Shown here in pieces: positions 34,522 to 43,308 of a stretch of DNA of 64,000 nt (the stretch's first letter is position 1; each line of letters begins with the position of its first letter). The notes under the pieces were generated by a model that was given only the letters and a program-made list of their open reading frames with translations, made no database searches and was not told where the DNA came from. A program made the translations under genes and the position numbers. The DNA comes from Limnohabitans sp. Hippo3 (GTDB lineage: Bacteria > Pseudomonadota > Gammaproteobacteria > Burkholderiales > Burkholderiaceae_C): positions 1 through 64,000 of the forward strand of contig NZ_NESF01000003.1 in assembly GCF_003063665.1 (NCBI RefSeq). The letters are read 5' to 3'.

Positions 34522-36507
34522 ATGAGCGCTTTGGAGTTGACCCTGTTGTATTTGCTGGCCGCGGTGTTGGGCGTGGTGGGCTGCCGCATGCTCAAGCTGC
34601 CGCCGATGCTCGGTTATCTGGCGGTGGGCGTGGTCATTGGCCCCAACGCATTGGCGCTGGCGCAAAACTCCGAGGGCGTGAAACACCTGGCCGAGTTCGG
34701 CGTGGTGTTCCTGATGTTTGTGATCGGGCTGGAGTTCAACCTGCCCAAGTTGCGTTCCATGCGCAAGCACGTGTTTGGCCTGGGCCTGTTGCAGGTGTTG
34801 CTGACGCTGGTGATCGTGACGGTGTTTTCCTTGTTTGTCGCCACCATGGCCCCCACGCTTTGGAAGATGGAGTGGCAAACCGCGCTGGCGCTGTCGAGCG
34901 CCATGGCCATGAGCAGCACGGCCATCGTGATCAAGCTGGTGGCCGACCGGCTGGAGCTGGAGTCCGAGCACGGCAAGCGGGTGGTGGGTGTGCTGCTGTT
35001 TCAGGATTTGGCGGTGGTGCCTCTGATCGTGATGATTCCGGCTTTGGGCGCACCGGCCGAAGAAATGTTCTCGGCCCTGTTGTTGGCGGCGGCCAAGGCC
35101 ACAGTCTTGATTACCTTGCTCATGACCGGTGGGCAGCGTGTCATGCGCTGGTGGCTCACGCTGGTGGCGCGGCGCAAAAGCGAAGAGCTGTTTGTGCTCA
35201 ACCTCCTGCTGGTCACCCTGGGGCTGGCCTGGATCACCGAGATGGCGGGCCTGAGCCTGGCGCTGGGTGCATTCATCGCGGGCATGCTGATTTCCGAGAC
35301 CGAATACAAACACCAGGTGGAACTCGACATCCGACCTTTTCACGATGTGCTGCTGGGCCTGTTCTTCATCACCATTGGCATGATGCTGGACTGGTTCATT
35401 GTGGTGGAACGCTGGCCGCTGGTCTTGCTGCTCACCACCTTGCCTGTGCTGTTCAAGCTGGTGTTGGTGACTGCGTTGGCCAAGCTGACCGGCGCGCCCA
35501 ACGGGGTGGCCCTGCGCACCGGCTTGTACCTGGCGCAGGCGGGTGAGTTCGGTTTTGTCTTGCTCACACTGGGGGCGCAAAGCAACATCATTCCCCCGGC
35601 ATTGCTCAACCCGGTGCTGGCCAGCATGGTGCTGTCCATGATGGCCACGCCGTTCATCATCATGCACAGCGACCGCATCGTGCTCAAGGTGGTGGCCAGC
35701 GAGTGGTTGCAACAGTCCTTGCAGATGACCACCATCGCCCGCAAGTCGATCAACACCAGCAAGCACGTCATCATTTGTGGCTACGGGCGTTGCGGCCAGA
35801 ACTTGGCCCGCATGCTCGAAAAAGAAAACATCCCCTACATGGCGCTCGACTTGGACCCCGACCGGGTGCGCCAGGCCGCCGCGGCCGGAGATTCGGTCGT
35901 GTTTGGCGATGCCGGACGTTTGCAATCGCTCATGGCCGCAGGCCTGGCACGTGCCAGCGCGGTGGTGATCACCTACCTGGATGTGCCCGCGGCCATGAAG
36001 GTGCTGGACCACACCCACAGCCATGCGCCGCAGGTGCCGGTGATCGTGCGCACACAAGACGATCTGGACCTGGAAAAACTGCAGCTGGCGGGGGCCACCG
36101 AGGTGGTGCCCGAGGCGCTGGAGGGCTCGCTCATGCTGGCCAGCCATGCGCTGGCGCTGGTGGGCGTGCCCATGCGGCGCGTGATCCGCATCGTGCAAGA
36201 CCAGCGCGACGCGCGTTACAACCTGCTGCGTGGATATTTCCATGGCGCGGACGACGACACACTGGACGAAATCGACCACGAGCGTTTGACCACCGTGGGG
36301 CTGCCCCTGGCCTCGCCCTGGTTGGGTAAACAGGTCCAGGACCTGGCTTTCCATGCCATGGGTGTGCGTGTGGTGAACCTGCGCCGCGCCAATGGCCAGT
36401 CAGAAAAAGTGAGCGATGACACCGAGCTGTTCCCGGGCGACACGCTGGTGCTGTCGGGCAAATCCCAAACCTTGGCGGTGGCCGAAGAAAAACTTTTGCG
36501 AGGTTGA
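34522..36507 (+). CDS. CPA2-family monovalent cation:proton antiporter (KefB/YbaL-like)
   Basis: A 661-residue membrane protein. About 12 helices (residues 5-390) include the MLKLPPMLGYLAVGVVIGP and ALSSAMAMSSTAIVIKL segments. A TrkA-N Rossmann domain follows (HVIICGYGRCGQNLARMLE near 415, VVFGDAGRL), and a C-terminal TrkA-C domain ends LFPGDTLVLSGK. It would exchange K+ or Na+ for H+ under nucleotide or thiol control. apt starts 3 bases after its stop. Confidence 0.9.
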   Translation: MSALELTLLYLLAAVLGVVGCRMLKLPPMLGYLAVGVVIGPNALALAQNSEGVKHLAEFGVVFLMFVIGLEFNLPKLRSMRKHVFGLGLLQVLLTLVIVTVFSLFVATMAPTLWKMEWQTALALSSAMAMSSTAIVIKLVADRLELESEHGKRVVGVLLFQDLAVVPLIVMIPALGAPAEEMFSALLLAAAKATVLITLLMTGGQRVMRWWLTLVARRKSEELFVLNLLLVTLGLAWITEMAGLSLALGAFIAGMLISETEYKHQVELDIRPFHDVLLGLFFITIGMMLDWFIVVERWPLVLLLTTLPVLFKLVLVTALAKLTGAPNGVALRTGLYLAQAGEFGFVLLTLGAQSNIIPPALLNPVLASMVLSMMATPFIIMHSDRIVLKVVASEWLQQSLQMTTIARKSINTSKHVIICGYGRCGQNLARMLEKENIPYMALDLDPDRVRQAAAAGDSVVFGDAGRLQSLMAAGLARASAVVITYLDVPAAMKVLDHTHSHAPQVPVIVRTQDDLDLEKLQLAGATEVVPEALEGSLMLASHALALVGVPMRRVIRIVQDQRDARYNLLRGYFHGADDDTLDEIDHERLTTVGLPLASPWLGKQVQDLAFHAMGVRVVNLRRANGQSEKVSDDTELFPGDTLVLSGKSQTLAVAEEKLLRG

Positions 36508-36510
36508 GGC

Positions 36511-37065
36511 ATGGACGATTTGAACGTCAACGACTATTTGAAAAGCCATATCCGCACGGTGCCCGACTGGCCTGCGCCGGGCGTGCAATTTCGCGACATC
36601 ACACCGCTGCTGCAAGACCCGCGCGTGTTCCGCGTGCTGATCGATGCCTTTGTGCACCGTTACATGCACCCGGCCTTGCGCCCTGACGTGGTGGCCGGGC
36701 TGGATGCGCGGGGTTTCATTCTGGGCTCGGTGGTGGCCTATGAGCTGGGGCTGGGTTTTGTGCCCATCCGCAAAAAAGGCAAGCTGCCCTTCACCACGGT
36801 CGAAGAAACCTATGAGCTGGAATACGGCAGCGCCACGGTAGAGCTGCATACCGATGCCGTCCAACCCGGCCAGCGTGTGCTGCTGATCGACGACCTGATC
36901 GCCACGGGCGGCACCATGATGGCGGGCAAAAAGCTGCTGGAGAAACTGGGGGCCACCGTGATCGAGGGTGCCGCCATTGTGGATTTGCCCGAGCTGGGGG
37001 GGTCTGACCGGATTCGGGCCGCGGGTTTGAAGCTGTTCACGCTGGTGTCTTTCGAGGGACATTGA
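36511..37065 (+). CDS. apt: Adenine phosphoribosyltransferase
   Basis: A 184-residue purine salvage enzyme making AMP from adenine and PRPP. Visible are the [21 protein letters not shown] start, the LDARGFILG region, PIRKKGKLP, and the PRPP loop [17 protein letters not shown]. Length is normal. The gene shares a likely transcript with the antiporter upstream. Confidence 0.95.
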   Translation: MDDLNVNDYLKSHIRTVPDWPAPGVQFRDITPLLQDPRVFRVLIDAFVHRYMHPALRPDVVAGLDARGFILGSVVAYELGLGFVPIRKKGKLPFTTVEETYELEYGSATVELHTDAVQPGQRVLLIDDLIATGGTMMAGKKLLEKLGATVIEGAAIVDLPELGGSDRIRAAGLKLFTLVSFEGH

Positions 37066-37149
37066 AGCCAGCGGGCTGTCACGCACGGCGCTGACAAGGC
37101 GCCTGGACCGCTCTAAGCTGGGTGTTTTCCACTTGCCCCGGTCCTACCC

Positions 37150-37686
37150 ATGAGCTCCAACCACACCCCGCCAGCGGCCGCCGATGACCGCGTTCCCTAT
37201 GCGAAACCCCAGCCCTGGGGCATGGCGCCCGACATGGTGGTGCACAACGTGCAGACCGAAGACGAACGTCTGTGGGCGCCTGTCGCCCCGGGCATCTGGT
37301 CTCGCCCCCTGCACCTGAATGTGAGCGGCGGCTTTTATGTGCACCTGCTCAAAGTCAAGCGCTCGGGTCTGCTGCAGCGTCACCGGCATTCGGGCATGGT
37401 GCATGCGCATGTGCTGCGCGGCAAATGGCTGTATCTGGAGCACGACTGGGTGGCCGAAGAGGGCAGCTATGTGTTCGAACCGCCGGGCGAAACGCACACC
37501 CTGGTCGTGCCCGACGACTGTCAGGACATGGTGACCTTGTTCACCGTGCATGGCGCGTTGATGTATGTCGACACGCAGGGCAACGCCACCGGGTATGACG
37601 ATGTGTTCACTCGCATCGAGAAGTACCGCGCCCACTTCGAGGCCGTGGGGCTGGGGGCGGATTACGTGAAGAACTTCATGCGTTGA
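37150..37686 (+). CDS. Cupin protein, 2,4'-dihydroxyacetophenone dioxygenase family
   Basis: A 178-residue cupin. The metal-binding cupin motif is LLQRHRHSGMVHAHVLRGKWLYLEH with a second half around PGETHTLVVPDD. The length and N-terminal PWGMAPDMVVHNVQTEDERLW match the 2,4'-dihydroxyacetophenone dioxygenase-like group, which cleaves an aromatic ketone using Fe. Actual substrate is uncertain. It is followed by a strong two-way terminator. Confidence 0.82.
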   Translation: MSSNHTPPAAADDRVPYAKPQPWGMAPDMVVHNVQTEDERLWAPVAPGIWSRPLHLNVSGGFYVHLLKVKRSGLLQRHRHSGMVHAHVLRGKWLYLEHDWVAEEGSYVFEPPGETHTLVVPDDCQDMVTLFTVHGALMYVDTQGNATGYDDVFTRIEKYRAHFEAVGLGADYVKNFMR

Positions 37687-37702
37687 AGCGCTGATTCCGG
37701 AC

Positions 37703-37735
37703 AAGAAAAAACCGCCTGTCAGGGCGGTTTTTTCT
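37703..37735. terminator. Bidirectional terminator
   Basis: AAGAAAAAACCGCC-TGTCA-GGGCGGTTTTTTCTT has T-runs on both strands. It separates the cupin gene from the convergent livM end. Confidence 0.92.
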
Positions 37736-37766
37736 TGGGGGCCTCACTGTCAGGTGAGGACCGAAT

Positions 37767-38726
37767 TCAAAGTGGTTTCTTGAGCCAGTTGGCGATCTCA
37801 CCCACGATGCCGCGGCGGAAGGCCAGCACGCAGATCACGAAGATCACACCCTGGATGATGGTGACCCAGGCACCCAGCTGGGCCAGGTAGTTTTGCATGC
37901 TCACGATCACAGCCGCGCCGACCACCGGGCCGAACAAGGTGCCCAAGCCACCCACCAGCGTCATCAGCACCACTTCGCCCGACATGGACCAGTGCACGTC
38001 TGTCAAAGAGGCCAGCTGGAACACCAGCGATTTGGTGGCACCCGCCGTGCCGGCCAATGCGCCAGAGATGACAAAGGCGATCAGCTTGTAGAGGTCGGTG
38101 TCATAGCCCAGCGAGATGGCGCGATCCTGGTTTTCGCGGATGGCTTTGAGGATCTGACCAAAAGGCGAGTGCACGATGCGCCAGATGAAGGCAAAACCCG
38201 CCAGGAAGATGGTCAGCACAAACAGGTACATGTTCGTGTTTTGTTCGAGGTCAAACACGCCAAACAGTTTGCCGCGAGGCACGCTCTGGATACCATCTTC
38301 ACCGCCTGTGAAAGGCGTTTGCAGGTAGAAGAAGAACATCATTTGCGAGAACGCCAAGGTGATCATCGCAAAGTAAATGCCTTGCCTGCGGATGGCCAAT
38401 GAGCCTGTGACGAGGGCCAGCAAGGCCGAGCAGCCTGTGGCAAACAACACGGCCAGCTCGGGGTTCCAGCCCCATACCTTGGCCGCATGCGCGGCGGCAT
38501 AACCGGCGGTGCCCAAAAACATGGCATGGCCGAACGACAGCAGGCCGCCAAAGCCGATGAGCAGGTTGAAGGCGCAGGCGAACAAGGCAAAGCACATGAC
38601 CTTCATCAGAAAGATCGGGTAGACCCAAATGGGTGCGATGACCAGAACCGCCACCATGATGGCGAAGGCCACCCACTGGTGCGTGAAAGACTGGGTCTTG
38701 AAGGAGGGCGTCGAGACAGTGGTCAT
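37767..38726 (-). CDS. Branched-chain amino acid ABC transporter permease, LivM family
   Basis: A 319-residue inner-membrane permease with about 8-9 helices. Diagnostic parts are the NLLIGFGGLLSFGHAMFLGTAGYAAA segment, RENQDRAISLGYD (the EAA-like coupling loop) and SLTDVHWSMSGEVVLMTLVGGLGTLFGP. It is the last gene of a five-gene minus-strand importer. Confidence 0.93.
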   Translation of the reverse strand: MTTVSTPSFKTQSFTHQWVAFAIMVAVLVIAPIWVYPIFLMKVMCFALFACAFNLLIGFGGLLSFGHAMFLGTAGYAAAHAAKVWGWNPELAVLFATGCSALLALVTGSLAIRRQGIYFAMITLAFSQMMFFFYLQTPFTGGEDGIQSVPRGKLFGVFDLEQNTNMYLFVLTIFLAGFAFIWRIVHSPFGQILKAIRENQDRAISLGYDTDLYKLIAFVISGALAGTAGATKSLVFQLASLTDVHWSMSGEVVLMTLVGGLGTLFGPVVGAAVIVSMQNYLAQLGAWVTIIQGVIFVICVLAFRRGIVGEIANWLKKPL

Positions 38727-38730
38727 GGTC

Positions 38731-39615
38731 TTACTTCTGGGTGCCGAACAACCCGGCAGGCTTGATCAGGAGAACAATGGTCATGATGATGAAAATCACC
38801 GTGCTGGAAGCTTCGGGGTAGAAGACCTTGGTCAGGCCTTCGATCAGGCCCAGACCGAAACCGGTCAGGATGGCCCCCATGATGGAGCCCATGCCGCCAA
38901 TCACCACCACCGCAAACACCACGATGATGATGTCAGCGCCCATGGTCGGGTTGACCTGGTAGACGGGTGCGGCCATGACGCCAGCAAAGGCGGCCAATGC
39001 CACGCCGAAGCCATAAGTCAGAGTGATCATGCGCGGCACGTTGATGCCGAACGCCTGCACCAGGCTGGGGTTTTCGGTGGCCGCGCGCAGGTAGGCGCCC
39101 AGCTTGGTGCGTTCAATCACGTACCAGGTGGACAAACACACCACCAGCGAAGCCACGATGACCCAGGCGCGGTACTTGGGCAGGAACATGAAGCCGGTGT
39201 TGTAGGCGCCCTTGAACACCTCGGGCACCGGATAAGGCATGCCCGACGAGCCGAATTCGTGGCGGAACATACCCTGAATGATCAGCGCCAGACCAAAGGT
39301 CAGCAGCAGGCCATACAAATGGTCGAGCTTGTACAGCCGTTTGAGCATGGTCCGTTCAATGACCATGCCGGTTGCGCCCACCAGAATCGGCGTGACGATG
39401 AGCGAAACCCAGTAATTGATGCCCAGTTTGGTGAGCGAGAGGTAGGCCACGAAGGCGCCCAGCATGTACTGGGCGCCGTGGGTGAAGTTGATGATGTTCA
39501 GCAAGCCGAAAATCACGGCCAGACCCAGTGAGAGCAGTGCGTAAAAAGAGCCGTTGATCAGCCCGATCAGCAATTGCCCGAACAGGGCTTGCGAGGGTAT
39601 GCCAAAGATTTCCAT
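38731..39615 (-). CDS. Branched-chain amino acid ABC transporter permease, LivH family
   Basis: A 294-residue permease: LINGSFYALLSLGLAVIFGLLNIINFTHGA near the N-terminus, the coupling segment YLRAATENPSLVQAFGIN, and VIGGMGSIMGAILTGFGLGL. It ends 4 bases before livM starts and follows the receptor gene by 36 bases. Confidence 0.93.
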   Translation of the reverse strand: MEIFGIPSQALFGQLLIGLINGSFYALLSLGLAVIFGLLNIINFTHGAQYMLGAFVAYLSLTKLGINYWVSLIVTPILVGATGMVIERTMLKRLYKLDHLYGLLLTFGLALIIQGMFRHEFGSSGMPYPVPEVFKGAYNTGFMFLPKYRAWVIVASLVVCLSTWYVIERTKLGAYLRAATENPSLVQAFGINVPRMITLTYGFGVALAAFAGVMAAPVYQVNPTMGADIIIVVFAVVVIGGMGSIMGAILTGFGLGLIEGLTKVFYPEASSTVIFIIMTIVLLIKPAGLFGTQK

Positions 39616-39651
39616 TGTGATGTTTCGACTTGCTTGAACTAAGGGGAGGGA

Positions 39652-40866
39652 TTACTTCTTGACCAGAGGGCACTCGCTCTCTGCCAAGGGGCGGAAGGCC
39701 TCGTTGGCAGGGATCGTGGCGACCAGCTTGTAGTAGTCGTAAGGGCCCTTGGACTCGGAAGGCTTCTTGACCTGGAACAGGTAGGCAGGGTGCAACTTGC
39801 GGCCATCGGGGCGCACGCTGCCTTTGCCGAACAAGGGGTCATCAGTGGGCAGCTCTTTCATCTTGGCGGCCACTTTGGTGCCGTCGTCGGTCTTGGCTGC
39901 ATCTACGGCCTTCAGGTAGTGGATCACGCTGGAATACACACCGGCTTGCACCATGGAGGGGTATTTGCCGCCGTTGGCTGCAGCAAAGCGCTTGGTGAAG
40001 GCACGGGTGTTGTCGTTCAGGTCCCAGTAGAAGGTTTCGGTCAGCATCAGGCCCTGTGCGGTGTTCAGACCCAGCGAGTGAACGTCGGGCAGGAAGACCA
40101 GCAGACCTGCCAAGTTCTGGCCGCCTTTGGTGATGCCGAACTCAGCCGCTTGCTTGATCGAGTTGGTGGTGTCGCCACCGGCGTTGGCCAAACCGATGAT
40201 CTTGGCCTTGGAGGCTTGAGCCTGCAGCAGGAACGAAGAGAAGTCCTGCGATGGGAAAGGTGTGCGGACCTTGCCCACGACCTTGCCGCCGTTCTTGACC
40301 ACCACGGCTTCGGTGTCGCGCTCCAGGGCGTGGCCGAAGGCGTAGTCGGCGGTCAGGAAGAACCAGGTGTCACCACCGCTTTTGACAATCGCTTTGCCGG
40401 TGCCGTTGGCCAGCATCCAGGTGTCATAGGCCCAATGGATGGTGTTGGCGTTGCAGGCCTTGCCGCTCAGGTCGGCAGTGGCCGAACCGGAGTTGACGTG
40501 CAATTTGCCCTTGTCCGCAGAAATCTTGGCAATTGCCAGACCGACCGAGGAGGTGGGCACGTCGGCGATCATGTCCACCTTGTCGGTGTCGTACCACTGG
40601 CGGGCAATGTTGGAGCCCACATCGGGCTTGTTCTGGTGGTCGGCACCGACCACCTCGACCTTGAGCTTGCTGCCGGAGGCCTTGAGGTAGTCCTCCACCG
40701 CCATTTTGGCGGCGCTCACCGAGCCGGGGCCGGTGATGTCGGAGTACAGACCCGACATGTCGTTGAGCACACCGATCTTGACGATGCCGTCAGAGATCTG
40801 GGCTTGTGCACCGCCCGCAAAAGCGCAGGCAGCCATGGCGGCGAGGGAAAGAAGTTTGCGTTTCAT
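39652..40866 (-). CDS. ABC transporter substrate-binding protein, Leu/Ile/Val receptor family
   Basis: A 404-residue periplasmic receptor with signal peptide MKRKLLSLAAMAACAFAGG cleaved near AQAQI. The mature start is KIGVLNDMSGLYSDITGPG, as in the Peripla_BP_6 family. Other blocks are VDMIADVPTSSVGLAI and FFLTADYAFGHALERD. Related receptors bind amino acids, amides or aromatic acids; nearby acyl-CoA ligase and hydroxybutyrate-dehydrogenase-like genes point to an organic acid (inference). Confidence 0.92.
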   Translation of the reverse strand: MKRKLLSLAAMAACAFAGGAQAQISDGIVKIGVLNDMSGLYSDITGPGSVSAAKMAVEDYLKASGSKLKVEVVGADHQNKPDVGSNIARQWYDTDKVDMIADVPTSSVGLAIAKISADKGKLHVNSGSATADLSGKACNANTIHWAYDTWMLANGTGKAIVKSGGDTWFFLTADYAFGHALERDTEAVVVKNGGKVVGKVRTPFPSQDFSSFLLQAQASKAKIIGLANAGGDTTNSIKQAAEFGITKGGQNLAGLLVFLPDVHSLGLNTAQGLMLTETFYWDLNDNTRAFTKRFAAANGGKYPSMVQAGVYSSVIHYLKAVDAAKTDDGTKVAAKMKELPTDDPLFGKGSVRPDGRKLHPAYLFQVKKPSESKGPYDYYKLVATIPANEAFRPLAESECPLVKK

Positions 40867-40891
40867 CGTGTTGTCTCCAGTTAGAAAAAAA

Positions 40892-41602
40892 TCAGACGCC
40901 CAGGTACTCGTTCAACATGCCCATCTTGGAGGACAGCTCCTGTGAGGTAAAGCTCTCCACCATCTGACCATGTTCCATCACGTAAAACCGGTCGGCCAAG
41001 GGCGCGGCAAACCGGAAGTTCTGCTCCACCATGATGATGGTGAAGCCCTTGGCCTTGAGGGCCGTGATCATGCGGGCGAGGGCCTGCACGATGACGGGCG
41101 CCAGGCCTTCGGAAATTTCGTCCAGCAACAAAAAGCGTGCGCCTGTGCGCAGAATGCGACCCACAGCCAGCATCTGCTGCTCACCGCCCGACAGGCGGGT
41201 ACCCGGACTGTTACGACGTTCCTTCAGGTTGGGGAACATCTCGTAAATCTCTTCGACCGACATGCCGTTGGGGGCAATCACGGGGGGCAGCAAGAGGTTT
41301 TCTTCGCAAGTCAGGGCCGAAAAAATACCCCGCTCTTCAGGGCAATAACCCAAGCCCAGCTTGGCGATCTGGTGCGGTGCCCAGTTCACGGTTTCCTGGC
41401 CCTTGATGGTGATGGAGCCGGTGCGCCGTCCCACCAGACCCAGGATGGACTTGACGGTGGTGGTGCGGCCCGCGCCATTGCGGCCCAGCAGGGTCACCAC
41501 TTCGCCTTCGTTGACCGTGAGGTCCACCCCGTGCAGGATGTGCGACTCGCCGTACCAGGCTTGCAGGTTGCTGATGCGCAGGAATTCTTTGGATTCAGCC
41601 AT
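40892..41602 (-). CDS. ABC transporter ATP-binding protein, LivF family
   Basis: A 236-residue ATPase. The signature loop is TRLSGGEQQMLAVGR, Walker B is FLLLDEISEGLAP, and the switch His region is FTIIMVEQN. The Walker A reads GRNGAGRTT, with Arg46 (codon CGC) in place of the usual Lys. I recall Arg variants among LivF homologues but cannot check it here. The partner LivG keeps GPNGAGKTT. Its start overlaps the livG stop by 8 bases. Confidence 0.92.
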   Translation of the reverse strand: MAESKEFLRISNLQAWYGESHILHGVDLTVNEGEVVTLLGRNGAGRTTTVKSILGLVGRRTGSITIKGQETVNWAPHQIAKLGLGYCPEERGIFSALTCEENLLLPPVIAPNGMSVEEIYEMFPNLKERRNSPGTRLSGGEQQMLAVGRILRTGARFLLLDEISEGLAPVIVQALARMITALKAKGFTIIMVEQNFRFAAPLADRFYVMEHGQMVESFTSQELSSKMGMLNEYLGV

Positions 41603-42371
41603 GGGCCCCCTCCAGCTGGTTGTCGGTGGTGCCCATATAGGCTTCCAGCACTTGGGGATTTTGCGAAACCACGGCGTAAGGTCCTTCTGCGATCACTTGT
41701 CCACGTTGCAAGACACTGATGGTGTCTGCAATTTTGGACACCACACTCATGTTGTGTTCCACCATCAAGATGGTGCGGTTGGCCCCCACCTTCTTGATCA
41801 GCTGCGTCACGCGGTCCACGTCTTCGTGGCCCATGCCCTGGGTGGGCTCGTCCAGCAGCATCAACTCGGGCTCCATGGCCAAGGTGGTGGCGATTTCCAA
41901 AGCGCGCTTGCGGCCATAGGGCAGCTCCACCGCTGTGAGGTCAGCCATGCTGCCCAGGTCCACCTCGTCCAGCAAAGCCATGGCTTTGTCATTGAGCTGG
42001 CTCAGGCTGCGCTCGGAGCGCCAGAAATGCAGTGAAGTCCCGGTGGCACGTTGCAAACCAATACGAACGTTTTCCATCACCGTGAGGTTGGGAAAAGTCG
42101 CCGAAATCTGGAAAGACCGCACGATGCCGCGCCGTGCCACCTGGGAGGGTTTTTCAGGCGTGATGTCGTGCCCGTTGAACAGGATCTGTCCACGGGTCGG
42201 AATCAGGAACTTGGTCAGCAGGTTGAAGACGGTGGTCTTGCCTGCGCCGTTGGGGCCGATCAGCGCGTGGATGTGGCCACGCTGCACATTCAGGCTCACG
42301 CCGTTGACGGCAACGAAGCCCTTGAACTCTTTGACAAGCTCTCGGGTTTCAAGAATGAAATTGCTGGACAT
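41595..42371 (-). CDS. ABC transporter ATP-binding protein, LivG family
   Basis: A 258-residue ATPase. Walker A is GPNGAGKTT at about residue 37. The short signature loop is VELPYGRKRALEIATTLA, Walker B is LMLLDEPTQGMGHED, and the switch region is ILMVEHNMSVV. It has the longer LivG-type insertion after Walker A. It is the first gene of the importer; the 154-base gap upstream, before the SDR, probably holds its promoter. Confidence 0.93.
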   Translation of the reverse strand: MSSNFILETRELVKEFKGFVAVNGVSLNVQRGHIHALIGPNGAGKTTVFNLLTKFLIPTRGQILFNGHDITPEKPSQVARRGIVRSFQISATFPNLTVMENVRIGLQRATGTSLHFWRSERSLSQLNDKAMALLDEVDLGSMADLTAVELPYGRKRALEIATTLAMEPELMLLDEPTQGMGHEDVDRVTQLIKKVGANRTILMVEHNMSVVSKIADTISVLQRGQVIAEGPYAVVSQNPQVLEAYMGTTDNQLEGAHG

Positions 42372-42525
42372 CTGGACTGCTCTGGTTCATTGTTCGGCGG
42401 TTAAAAATTCTTAGCATCTGGATTGTGCTGGGCTCTTGTCAGTTTTGCGTCATGGTTATCCCGGGGGGTTGTCTCGCACGTGTCTGCATCCCACGGTGCC
42501 AAAGTGCTTTTGCACACTTCAGCTC

Positions 42526-43308
42526 TCATTGCGCCGTCCAGCCACCATCAACCGGTAGTGACACACCCGTGATGCCTGCGGCCGCATCGCTGCACAAAAA
42601 CACGGCCACATCTCCAATCCGTCCGGGTGGCAGCAGTGTTTGGTTGGGCTGCTTTTCACGCAGCAAATCACGGATCGCCGCATCGCGGTTGCCACCCAAC
42701 GCCTGCGCCCGTGCCTCAATCTGGGGCGCGATGATGGGGGTGTCGGTCCAGCCCGGGCAGATGCAGTTGACGGTGATGCCATCGGTGGCAGTTTCGAGCG
42801 CAACACCTTTGGAGAGGCCCACCAGGCCATGCTTGGCCGCCAGATAGGCCGTTTTGTTGACCGAGGCCACCAGCCCGTGCACCGAGGCGATGTTGACGAT
42901 GCGGCCCCATCCTTGTGCACGCATGGCGGGCACGGCCGAGCGCATGGTCATGAATGCCGCGCTCAGGTTGATGGCCAAAATCGCGTCCCAGCGTTCGGTC
43001 GGAAAGTCTTGCACCGGGCAGGTGTGCTGAATGCCCGCATTGTTGACGAGGATATCTGGCGTGCGCAGGGCCTTGGCCGCTTGCGCCCACAGCGCACTGG
43101 CCGCTTGCGGGTCGCGCAGGTCGGCTGGCACATAAGTGGTTTGTTGTCCGGTGCGTTGCGCCAGAGCGTGTGCCACCGCCTGACCTTCGGACAAGGGCTC
43201 GATGCCATGCAGCACCACGTCGTGTCCGGCTTCCGCCAGCCGTGTGGCGATGGCCAGGCCAATGCCCTGCGTGGCACCGGTGACCAGCGCGCAGTGTGTG
43301 GTACTCAT
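42526..43308 (-). CDS. 3-hydroxybutyrate dehydrogenase-like SDR
   Basis: A 260-residue SDR. The cofactor motif is TGATQGIG, NNAG appears in NNAGIQHT, and the catalytic segment is IASVHGLVASVNKTAYLAAKHGLVG (Ser, Tyr and Lys present). The AICPGW-like NCICPGWTDTP and the ending PVDGGWTAQ closely match BdhA-type D-3-hydroxybutyrate dehydrogenases. Its start abuts the ligase stop (one base shared), so the genes are coupled. Likely role: oxidation of a 3-hydroxy acid to a ketoacid. Confidence 0.88.
   Translation of the reverse strand: MSTTHCALVTGATQGIGLAIATRLAEAGHDVVLHGIEPLSEGQAVAHALAQRTGQQTTYVPADLRDPQAASALWAQAAKALRTPDILVNNAGIQHTCPVQDFPTERWDAILAINLSAAFMTMRSAVPAMRAQGWGRIVNIASVHGLVASVNKTAYLAAKHGLVGLSKGVALETATDGITVNCICPGWTDTPIIAPQIEARAQALGGNRDAAIRDLLREKQPNQTLLPPGRIGDVAVFLCSDAAAGITGVSLPVDGGWTAQ

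Noticed and set aside
34411-36354. A 647-codon minus-strand open frame over the antiporter gene
   Set aside because: Antisense to a well-supported membrane protein; its sequence is His/Gln-rich with no motif.
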